Positions 57,255 to 64,000 of a DNA stretch of 64,000 nt are shown one piece after another (within the stretch, counting starts at the first letter, position 1; the number at the start of each line of letters is the position of its first letter). The position numbers were made by a program, and so were the translations under genes. The stretch comes from Ginsengibacter hankyongi. GTDB lineage: Bacteria > Bacteroidota > Bacteroidia > Chitinophagales > Chitinophagaceae. The stretch covers positions 310,001-374,000 of the forward strand of contig NZ_VYQF01000002.1 in assembly GCF_008710285.1 (NCBI RefSeq), given 5' to 3'. The notes below the pieces were generated by a model. That model made no database searches, was not told the DNA's origin, and saw only the letters and a program-made list of their open reading frames with translations.

Positions 57255-58094
57255 TTAATAGTCTCCTAAAGTTTCAGGAAGTTCTTCCATTGCTTTTTTA
57301 AACTGTTCGGCATTGGGTGCCGTACCGTGCCATTCATGATTGTTTTCCATAAAATCAACACCTTTACCCATAACAGTATGCATAATAATCACTATTGGTT
57401 TTCCTTTGCCCGTAAGCGTTTTGGCTTTTTGCAAGGTGGCAATCACCTCTTCAATATTATTTCCATCCATTTCAAGCACCTCCCAGTTAAAGGCAAGAAA
57501 TTTATCTTTAAGGTTTGATAATCCCATTACATCCTCCGTAGTGCCATCAATCTGTTGGTGATTACGATCGATTGTTGCAATTAAATTATCAACCTTATGC
57601 ATTGCAGCATACATTATAGCTTCCCAGTTTTGTCCTTCGTCCAACTCTCCATCGCCATGCAATGAATAAACGATATGCTTGTCTTTATTTAATTTCTTTG
57701 CCGACGCAGCTCCTATCGCAACGCTCATTCCCTGTCCTAATGATCCGGAAGCTACGCGGATTCCGGGTAAATGCTCTGCAGTTGCAGGATGTCCCTGAAC
57801 TCGTGAATCTATCTTGCGATAAGTATCTAGTTCTTTTACAGGAAAATAACCGGCATGTGCCAATGCACTATACCAAACTGGCGAAATGTGCCCGTTTGAA
57901 AGAAAAAATATATCCTCATCTTTTCCGTTCATGTCAAAACCTTCTTTACGATCCATTATCTTAAAATATAACGCCGCAAAAAAATCGGCACAACCAAGAG
58001 ATCCGCCGGGGTGGCCACTTTGAGCATTATAAACCATACGCACAATGTCTCTTCTTATTTGTGCAGCCATATCTTTCAATTCCTTAATTTCCAT
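57255..58094 (-). CDS. Transketolase, N-terminal subunit
   Basis: A 279-residue half-transketolase carrying the thiamine-diphosphate pyrophosphate domain. Landmarks are VYNAQSGHPGGSLGCADFFA, VASGSLGQGMSVAIGAASA, HGDGELDEGQNWEA (the GDG...N metal/ThDP motif) and ATIDRNHQQIDG. It ends at KKAMEELPETLGDY. It needs a C-terminal subunit (pyrimidine-binding and C domains) to transfer two-carbon units in the pentose-phosphate pathway. That gene is usually adjacent but is not present anywhere in the window. The neighbour downstream is convergent. Confidence 0.92.
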   Translation of the reverse strand: MEIKELKDMAAQIRRDIVRMVYNAQSGHPGGSLGCADFFAALYFKIMDRKEGFDMNGKDEDIFFLSNGHISPVWYSALAHAGYFPVKELDTYRKIDSRVQGHPATAEHLPGIRVASGSLGQGMSVAIGAASAKKLNKDKHIVYSLHGDGELDEGQNWEAIMYAAMHKVDNLIATIDRNHQQIDGTTEDVMGLSNLKDKFLAFNWEVLEMDGNNIEEVIATLQKAKTLTGKGKPIVIIMHTVMGKGVDFMENNHEWHGTAPNAEQFKKAMEELPETLGDY

Positions 58095-58153
58095 TTTTTA
58101 TTGAATTATTTTATGCGAACGTACATTAAATTTTACAGGCTGCAAAGCTCAGT

Positions 58154-58848
58154 TTATTTAAATACTTCATCACTTACTCCTTTATTGATTATGTAAGATG
58201 AATAAATAATTTCTATCCGGCCTTGCTTGTCGTTATTTTTATCTGCTGTTTTATTATTTATCGAAGCTTCATCATAATCAAAAGTTATGCCTTTAGGCAT
58301 TTTATAATCCTTTGCATTAAAAATAAAAACAACGTCATCCGGCAAACCATATTCCAAATACCGCCCGTATTTCATATCCAGTTCGTAGGTTCCATTGTCT
58401 TTGGTAGTAGTTTTAGCTTTTACTATTACTTCATTTTTTTCATCAACATAAATAGTTAAAAAAATTACATTGTTGTTGTCATCTTCGGGAAGCAATTTTA
58501 AAATTTTTACTTCTTTCGCACCCACCATTGAATTGCCAGCGTCTATAACCGTAAATTTATTTCCTGAAATGATGTTATTCAAATTGATGCTTACCGCTCC
58601 TTTTGGAACAAATGAAATTCCTTTTTCATTTTTGATTTTTAATTTATCTGGCTTCTCAAAATAAACGGTGACGTTCGCCTTTGGCACTTTTAAAAATGAA
58701 ACATCAGTTTTCATGATGGCATTTGCTTCATAATTATTTACCAGGTTTAATTTATCTCTTACCTTTTGAAGTAGCCCATCAGCATCCTGCGTAAATACAT
58801 TATTGATTGTTGACGAAAAGAATAAAAAAGAATTGCAAAAATTTTCAT
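58154..58848 (-). pseudogene. LolA-like outer-membrane lipoprotein carrier gene with a signal-peptide frameshift
   Basis: The intact downstream frame gives 186 residues from MKTDVSFLKVPKANVTVYFE, in the style of LolA-like periplasmic lipoprotein carriers. Reading that frame upstream continues without a stop through QDADGLLQKVRDKLNLVNNY and FLFFSSTINNVFT, a signal peptide. The matching start MKIFAIL (ATG at 58848) is in another frame. The frames would join if the T6 run (58824-58829 on the minus strand) had one more T. A TATCTTTG -7 box at 58872-58879 supports the upstream start. Either a real mutation, a phase-variable tract or a sequencing error. Confidence 0.7.
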
Positions 58849-58871
58849 AGTGAAAAATGGTTACGGTTTAT

Positions 58872-58879
58872 CAAAGATA
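58872..58879 (-). promoter_or_regulatory. -7 box (TATCTTTG) of the LolA-like gene
   Basis: An exact TAnnTTTG on the minus strand, 23 nt before the ATG at 58848, supporting the longer, frameshifted gene model. Confidence 0.45.
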
Positions 58880-58937
58880 TTCATGCATTATTTGAGGCGA
58901 GTATTTATAGAAATTATTATCAAAACATTACTTGTCT

Positions 58938-59819
58938 TTAGCTTAAAATATCCTTTCGGCTAAAAATAAAGATGGCGCTACCCGTAAAAATTATTATGTA
59001 TGCGATAAGGATAAAAAGACTTTTTAAAATTGCGGGTAAATTACTAATCGACCCCGGGATGGTTTGTCCATCGGTATTTGAGCTGATGTAAAAAAATCCT
59101 TTCCATCCGAGCATGTGGGTCGTAAAAATATAAGGCTTTACAGTATTATCATAAATAGGGATACGCATTTCACTAAGTATTGTTAATACTATAATAATTG
59201 AAACCGTTGCTACTATTGGCCCTATTGAATTACCCGATATGGAAGAAAGAAAAAAAGATAATGCCGCAACTACAACTAGTGCGACAGCCGCAAAACCAAA
59301 CGCTGCAAAATATCGCCAGAGTATATCAGCTTTTTCTATTTGCACCAATTCAAATTCTTTTGCAACAACTAAATCGTTAGTTCCAAATAAAAGTATACTT
59401 ACTAGTAAAGCTAAAAATGCCATCCAGATCAATAAGATCAGGGTATAAATTACACAAGCTGTAAATTTTACTATCATAAGTTTAGTTCGGCTCACAGGCT
59501 TTGTAAGTAATAGTCTAAGCGTTCCGGCATTTGCTTCACCTGCAATTATATCTCCTGAAACCAGCGCCACCAATATCGGAACATGAATTAATAAAAGATT
59601 AAGTATAACGAAGCATACCCAATAACCGTTAGTAACTTTCGCATAGGGTATAATTAAAGTTTCATCGACGCTGCTTAAAATAAACTGCACATATTCTTTA
59701 CCATTAATGAGCAGGGCAACCTGTATCAGAAATACAATAGCGGCAATCGCAGCAAATGCAATATAAGTACGGGGTTTCTTAAAAGTTTTAAATAGCTCAA
59801 ATTGTAGCAGGTTCCACAT
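58938..59819 (-). CDS. ABC-2 family transporter permease
   Basis: A 293-residue inner-membrane permease with six hydrophobic segments (for example TYIAFAAIAAIVFLIQVALL, IVKFTACVIYTLILLIWMAF and SLFILIAYIIIFTGSAIFIF). GDIIAGEANAGTLRLLLTKP is the ABC-2 coupling motif ([E]..GTl..ll..P), followed by SRTKLMIVK. It overlaps the 3' end of the ATPase gene by 23 bp, so the two form a coupled transporter. The substrate is unknown. Confidence 0.88.
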   Translation of the reverse strand: MWNLLQFELFKTFKKPRTYIAFAAIAAIVFLIQVALLINGKEYVQFILSSVDETLIIPYAKVTNGYWVCFVILNLLLIHVPILVALVSGDIIAGEANAGTLRLLLTKPVSRTKLMIVKFTACVIYTLILLIWMAFLALLVSILLFGTNDLVVAKEFELVQIEKADILWRYFAAFGFAAVALVVVAALSFFLSSISGNSIGPIVATVSIIIVLTILSEMRIPIYDNTVKPYIFTTHMLGWKGFFYISSNTDGQTIPGSISNLPAILKSLFILIAYIIIFTGSAIFIFSRKDILS

Positions 59820-60732
59820 TTGTACCAGGATTTGTTATTGATAAAAAATAATCTTCAAGAGAGTGCCTTGTTTCTGCAGAAAGAATACCGATATTATTTT
59901 TTACAAGAAAATTTATTAAAGAAGGAATAATATTTCTATCCATTTGAAGAATTATCTTTTCCTCTTTTAATTTTTTAACGGCAGTATTAAATTCACTTTG
60001 TAATAAAATTTCTCTTGCGGCAATGTTATCAGTTGTGTCTATTTCTACAATGGTTTTAGATGGATCTAATAATTCTTTCGTTGTGCCTTCCACTATCTTT
60101 TTTCCATTATGAATGATAAGAAGCCTGTTGGCAATTAGCTCTATTTCTGAAAGTAAATGCGAAGAAACCACTACAGTTTTTCCATGCTGGCAACTCAAAT
60201 TTTTTATAAGTTCCCGGGTATCTGCAATTCCCTGCGGATCCAGCCCGTTTGTGGGCTCATCAAGAATAATAAGAGATGGATCATGAATAAGAGCAACGGC
60301 AATGCCTAAACGCTGTTTCATTCCTTGTGAAAAAGTTTTCACTTTGCTGGTAGCTCTTTCAGATAAGCCGACCATTTTAAGAATTTCCAGTACCTCTTTT
60401 CGGGAAACGGATTTTCCGGAAAGCTTTGAGAGAAAAGCAACATTTTCATTAGCCGTTAGAAAATTATAAAGGTCAGGCTTTTCTATAATGGCACCTGTTT
60501 GTCTTAAAATTTCTTCACGATGGGTAACTAAATCTTTATTAAAAATAGAAATGCTTCCTGATGTTGGCCGGATAAGCGTAAGCAACATTCTTATAGTTGT
60601 TGACTTTCCTGCACCATTTTGTCCTAAAAATCCATATACATCGCCTTCATTAACGGTAAACGAAAGACCCGACACAGCCGTAATATCTTTAAATTTTTTT
60701 GTAAGATTGGCTACTTCTATTATTGTTTTCAT
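59797..60732 (-). CDS. ABC transporter ATP-binding protein
   Basis: A 311-residue ATPase. Walker A is GQNGAGKSTTIRMLLTLIRP, the signature VKTFSQGMKQRLGIAVAL, Walker B LIILDEPTNGLDPQGI and the H-loop VVSSHLLSEIE. The C-terminal 80 residues are the extra domain seen in drug/antibiotic-type (CcmA-like) ATPases. It pairs with the overlapping ABC-2 permease. A near-match -7 box (TACCTTTA) lies 7 nt before the ATG. Confidence 0.92.
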   Translation of the reverse strand: MKTIIEVANLTKKFKDITAVSGLSFTVNEGDVYGFLGQNGAGKSTTIRMLLTLIRPTSGSISIFNKDLVTHREEILRQTGAIIEKPDLYNFLTANENVAFLSKLSGKSVSRKEVLEILKMVGLSERATSKVKTFSQGMKQRLGIAVALIHDPSLIILDEPTNGLDPQGIADTRELIKNLSCQHGKTVVVSSHLLSEIELIANRLLIIHNGKKIVEGTTKELLDPSKTIVEIDTTDNIAAREILLQSEFNTAVKKLKEEKIILQMDRNIIPSLINFLVKNNIGILSAETRHSLEDYFLSITNPGTNVEPATI

Positions 60733-61104
60733 CCTTCAGTAAAGGTATCTACAACAACACAAGACACGCTATTAAGTTCTTTTCTTTCAAAGTTTTTTGC
60801 AAAATGTTTTGATTTACAAGAATCGTATCTAATTTTGTAGCTCCAACTCTTAAGAATTACTCTCCCATAAGACCAATTCTTTGCAATATCTTTAGAAATT
60901 CAAATGCTTACATTTTCATTTGCATTAATAATGGCTAATTAAGCCATACCAATTCTCCTTAAATTTTATTTGTTTTTTGGATGCATGTTTCGCTTATTTA
61001 ATAAAGCTTTTTTAAACTTTCCAGGTATTCATGAAGAAATCAGATCGTGAAGATTTCATGGTACCCAAACCACCGATGTCCTGATTAACGCTGAAGCTAT
61101 TCTT
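60733..61104. other. Intergenic region upstream of the T9SS cargo gene
   Basis: About 370 AT-rich bases between divergent genes. No gene, RNA or exact TAnnTTTG element for the plus-strand gene was recognised. Confidence 0.4.
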
Positions 61105-63288
61105 ATGGACTTTTTAACTTTTTCGATATCATTACAAAAATATAAAAGCAGGTTACTGCTTATAGCTGTCTATTTAATAATGACCTCTGCAATCGTACAC
61201 GCACAAGCACGGAATTATACTCTTGTATATTCAGATAATATAAAAGGTGGCACCGCAATATTTGGAAATACGTTGTTGCAGGTCATTAATAATGATACCA
61301 TCAATACAATAAAAATGAATGACAACAATGTCGATGGAAATAGTATATATGGTAATGATAATGAAAATATGAAAGATGTCGATATAGATGGAAGTACCGG
61401 CGGGTATGGAAGTGTTACTGTTAATTCTTCATCAGCAGATCTAATTCTTCCGGCGGGAAATAATAAAATTAAACTGGCCCGTTTATATTGGGGAGGGCGC
61501 ATCAGGAATTCAGATTTTGACTTAACAGCTTACGCAAATCAAACTATTAAACTAAGAAAAGGCACTTCAGTACCTTATTCAAATATAACCGCATTAGGAA
61601 TTGAGAAGATTACTATCGTATCCGGTTACTCGCAATACCAGGCTTATGCCGATATTACTGATTTCGTAAAAAATAGCGGTGCCGGAACTTATGAGGTGGG
61701 CAACGCTCCTCTTAGTACAGGAGCAATTGACAATGGCGGTAATAACGGCGGATGGTGCATTGTTGTTGTATATGAAAACGATGCAGTAAATTATAATAGT
61801 ATAAGAATATATGATGGGTTTCAGCAAGTATATAATAATGGCAACCCGCTTTCCAATTCAGTTACTTTAACCGGGCTAAATGTACCGTCCGGTCAACTTG
61901 CAGCAGGTGATGCTAAAATGGGTGTGCTTGCATGGGAAGGCGATGCGAATTTGGCTGGTGATTATTTGAAAATAAATGGTAACCTGTTTTCTAACACGAC
62001 AAATCCTGTAGATAATTTGTGGAACGGAACTATTACTGATAACGGACTGCATGTATCTTCAAAAAATCCAAATTATACTAACCAAATGGGATTGGACATT
62101 GACCAGTTTGATATGGGAACCGGCTATGGAATTTTCCCTAATGCCGGTTCAATAACGTTGGAATTTGGAACAACCTCTGATAAATATTTTCCCGGGCTTT
62201 TTTCGTTTATTATAAGAATGAAAGACCCAACGATCAATATCGATAATACGGTAAGTGATGCCAACAATAATCATTTTGCCAACCTGAATGAAGTACTAAC
62301 GTACACGCTTAAAGGAGAAAATAGCGGACCAGGAAATGCTAATTCAGTTGTAATTACGGACACGTTACCTGCTACTGTTACCTACGTTCCAAATTCATTG
62401 AAAATAATAAGTTCTCCCGGAGTTACAACCGGAATTCAAACAGATATTTCAGGAGACGATATTGCTGAATATATTGAAAATGGATCAATTAAAACTATAC
62501 AGTTTAGAATTGGAACAGCAGCTACAAGCAGTAATGGCGGTACTTTAGCGCCATATGAAACTTATGAAGTTCAGTTTAAAGTAACCGTTAACGACCCGGG
62601 AACCGGCAAACAGATTCCTCCGATAATGAACATTGCAAGAATAAAGGCGTTATCCGATGCCAATGTAAATTTTGTTGATGATGGTACTGCGATAATCAAC
62701 CCTGACAACGGGCCTGAGAATGGCCCATTACCCGTAACGATGGTTTCATTTACGGTCTCGCCTTTACAGGATAAAAAAGTAAAACTCGACTGGAAAACTT
62801 CAATGGAAATTAATTGCAGTAAATATAAAATTGTAAGAAGCTTCGACGGAAATATTTTTAACTATGTCGCCGAAGTTCCGGGAGCCGGAACAACTTCGTC
62901 CATTCACTCTTACTCCTTTATAGATGATGTATCTTCTGCCGGGTGCCCCATCATTTATTATAGAATAGATCAAATAGATAATGACTGGAAGAGTTCTTAT
63001 TCAAAAGTTTTGCCGGTAAAAATTACTGATGAAACCAGGCAGTTAATTATCTCGCCAAACCCTTTTACCAGTAGTATAAATATAAAAATAACATGGAATA
63101 AAAATGAAAATGTTACAGCCAAAATAATTAATCTACAAGGCAGCGAAGTAATTACGAAGGGCATTAAAATGAATAATGGGGTTAATTACATCGCTATTGA
63201 TGAATTATCTGATTTGCCCCCGGGAAATTATTTTATCCAATTTATTTCAGCAACAGAAAGGTTCACTAAAAAAATTACAAAGCAATAA
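61105..63288 (+). CDS. T9SS-secreted protein with DUF11 domain and type A sorting domain
   Basis: A 727-residue exported protein. A long signal peptide ends near IVHAQA (about residue 34). Residues about 35-370 form a beta-rich region with ARLYWGGRI and YADITDFVKNSGAGTYEVGN, seen in large adhesin-like proteins. About 385-500 is a DUF11 repeat (VLTYTLKGENSGPGNANSVV, ITDTLPATVTYVPNSLKI). The last 80 residues (IISPNPFTSSINIKI to PPGNYFIQFISATERFTKKI) are the Por-type C-terminal sorting domain for type IX secretion. It is probably surface-attached or released; adhesion is a guess. It stands alone. Confidence 0.9.
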   Translation: MDFLTFSISLQKYKSRLLLIAVYLIMTSAIVHAQARNYTLVYSDNIKGGTAIFGNTLLQVINNDTINTIKMNDNNVDGNSIYGNDNENMKDVDIDGSTGGYGSVTVNSSSADLILPAGNNKIKLARLYWGGRIRNSDFDLTAYANQTIKLRKGTSVPYSNITALGIEKITIVSGYSQYQAYADITDFVKNSGAGTYEVGNAPLSTGAIDNGGNNGGWCIVVVYENDAVNYNSIRIYDGFQQVYNNGNPLSNSVTLTGLNVPSGQLAAGDAKMGVLAWEGDANLAGDYLKINGNLFSNTTNPVDNLWNGTITDNGLHVSSKNPNYTNQMGLDIDQFDMGTGYGIFPNAGSITLEFGTTSDKYFPGLFSFIIRMKDPTINIDNTVSDANNNHFANLNEVLTYTLKGENSGPGNANSVVITDTLPATVTYVPNSLKIISSPGVTTGIQTDISGDDIAEYIENGSIKTIQFRIGTAATSSNGGTLAPYETYEVQFKVTVNDPGTGKQIPPIMNIARIKALSDANVNFVDDGTAIINPDNGPENGPLPVTMVSFTVSPLQDKKVKLDWKTSMEINCSKYKIVRSFDGNIFNYVAEVPGAGTTSSIHSYSFIDDVSSAGCPIIYYRIDQIDNDWKSSYSKVLPVKITDETRQLIISPNPFTSSINIKITWNKNENVTAKIINLQGSEVITKGIKMNNGVNYIAIDELSDLPPGNYFIQFISATERFTKKITKQ

Positions 63289-63307
63289 ATCAGGTATAAA
63301 ATATTAT

Positions 63308-63595
63308 TTATAAAGTCATATAGCTCTGCAACGCTTTCACATAATTTTCAAAGGCTTCAACTCCCTTGTTATTAATTTTACAAATTGTTTGCGGATAATT
63401 ATTATTGAACTGTTTTATAATATCAATATAACCGGCATCTTTTAGCTTATTGATTTGCACACTTAAATTCCCTGCCGTTGCGTTTGTCTTTTCTTTCAAA
63501 AAAGTAAACTCCGCTTCTTTTACACTTATAAGAAACGACATAATAGCAAGTCGTAACTGCGAATGTAATATGGGATCAAGTTCTTTAAACTCCAT
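63308..63595 (-). CDS. Small winged-helix transcriptional regulator
   Basis: A 95-residue DNA-binding protein made of one winged-helix domain: DPILHSQLRLAIMSFLISVK (helix 1), FTFLKEKTNATAGNLSVQIN (helix-turn-helix) and LKDAGYIDIIKQF (wing), with an end helix GVEAFENYVKAL. This is the MarR/ArsR-like stand-alone wHTH type found in Bacteroidota, often next to a membrane protein it controls; the partner is not in view. It converges on the T9SS cargo gene. It has no metal-binding cysteines. Confidence 0.85.
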   Translation of the reverse strand: MEFKELDPILHSQLRLAIMSFLISVKEAEFTFLKEKTNATAGNLSVQINKLKDAGYIDIIKQFNNNYPQTICKINNKGVEAFENYVKALQSYMTL

Positions 63596-64000
63596 TTTAC
63601 TATATTACTGTAAAAAATTAATCTATCACCAAATCAATTACAACCATCCTATTTAAACAAATATTTTGAGCTTTCTTAAGATTGATGGGATCAAATGCAT
63701 CCTCTTTTTGCCGTCATTTGTCTAAAATTCTTCCTGAAATTTTTATTTGTGCATTTACCCAAAACATTATTGTAAATTTGTCACAATAATAAAGTAGTTT
63801 ATTTTATAAACCAAATTCCATCACTGGAAGGCATTTATTAGTTAAATGGCCAAAAACGGATATCGTTCTAAACTGATGATAATCAATATATATTAATAAA
63901 ATAAGGGGTTTAATGAAAAATTAGCCGCTCATTGGAATTTATTAACATCACCTAAAATTAATTTGTTTATGTGCCTGCAATTTGTAATTTAGCAATAGAA
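63596..64000. other. Intergenic end of window
   Basis: About 400 AT-rich bases without a supported gene. It contains the palindrome at 63766-63790 described separately. Further promoter-like text near 63960-63995 probably serves a gene beyond the window. Confidence 0.4.
63766..63790 (+). promoter_or_regulatory. Palindrome overlapping a -7 box: candidate operator
   Basis: ATTATTGT (63766-63773) and ACAATAAT (63783-63790) are perfect 8-bp inverted arms around a 9-nt spacer. The spacer contains most of a TAAATTTG -7 box (63773-63780). The winged-helix regulator gene lies about 170 bp to the left. Confidence 0.4.

Overview
The window is chromosomal DNA from an AT-rich member of the Bacteroidota, most likely of the Chitinophagaceae type. 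The pointers are Bacteroidota-type promoters (TAnnTTTG close to starts), a protein with a C-terminal type IX secretion (T9SS) sorting domain, a lineage-typical DUF4271 gene, a TonB-dependent receptor, an eukaryote-like isoleucyl-tRNA synthetase and a B12-dependent ribonucleotide reductase. Placement below phylum is inference from protein style. Apart from two GxxExxY traces, there is no phage, insertion sequence, CRISPR array or rRNA.

Layout. 1-5.2 kb: an accessory-looking end with a partial secreted beta-helix protein, a DUF4114 lipoprotein, tRNA-Met(CAU) and an aminotransferase. 5.4-10 kb: a DUF4407 membrane protein, a tetrapyrrole-methylase-fold methyltransferase, an EI24 membrane protein, 3-methyladenine glycosylase and GAPDH. 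9.9-18.3 kb: a divergent uroporphyrinogen-III synthase-like protein, DUF4271, a BamA/TamA-like barrel, hemW, gpsA-rnc and fabF-acpP. 18.5-35.5 kb: housekeeping genes (nrdJ, dtd, MazG-like, glyS, an FNR-type reductase, mfd, gyrB) interrupted by a small GxxExxY element with imperfect terminal inverted repeats.

35.6-48 kb is the main functional block. An AraC-type regulator with a cysteine cluster and a FecA-like TonB receptor are followed by hemJ and hemH on the minus strand and by hemA-hemC-hemD-hemE-hemF-hemB-hemL on the plus strand. Together these encode every step from glutamyl-tRNA to protoheme. The hemH/hemA divergent region carries two phased TGAT-N4-ATCA palindromes (FNR/CRP-like) and a copy of a T-rich motif that is also present as a 22-bp-spaced direct repeat upstream of the TonB receptor. 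This suggests joint iron/redox control of iron uptake and heme synthesis.

48.5-64 kb: ileS (with a GIHH version of the HIGH signature), a histone-tail/DksA-like fusion, a VOC protein, an MsbA-like exporter, rbfA, a LolC/E-like permease, the N-terminal half of transketolase without its partner, a frameshifted LolA-like gene, a two-gene ABC transporter, a T9SS-secreted DUF11 protein and a small winged-helix regulator.

A recurring observation is that at least six genes have a TAnnTTTG -7 box ending only 4-10 nt before the start codon. This implies leaderless or nearly leaderless mRNAs and was used to choose several starts.
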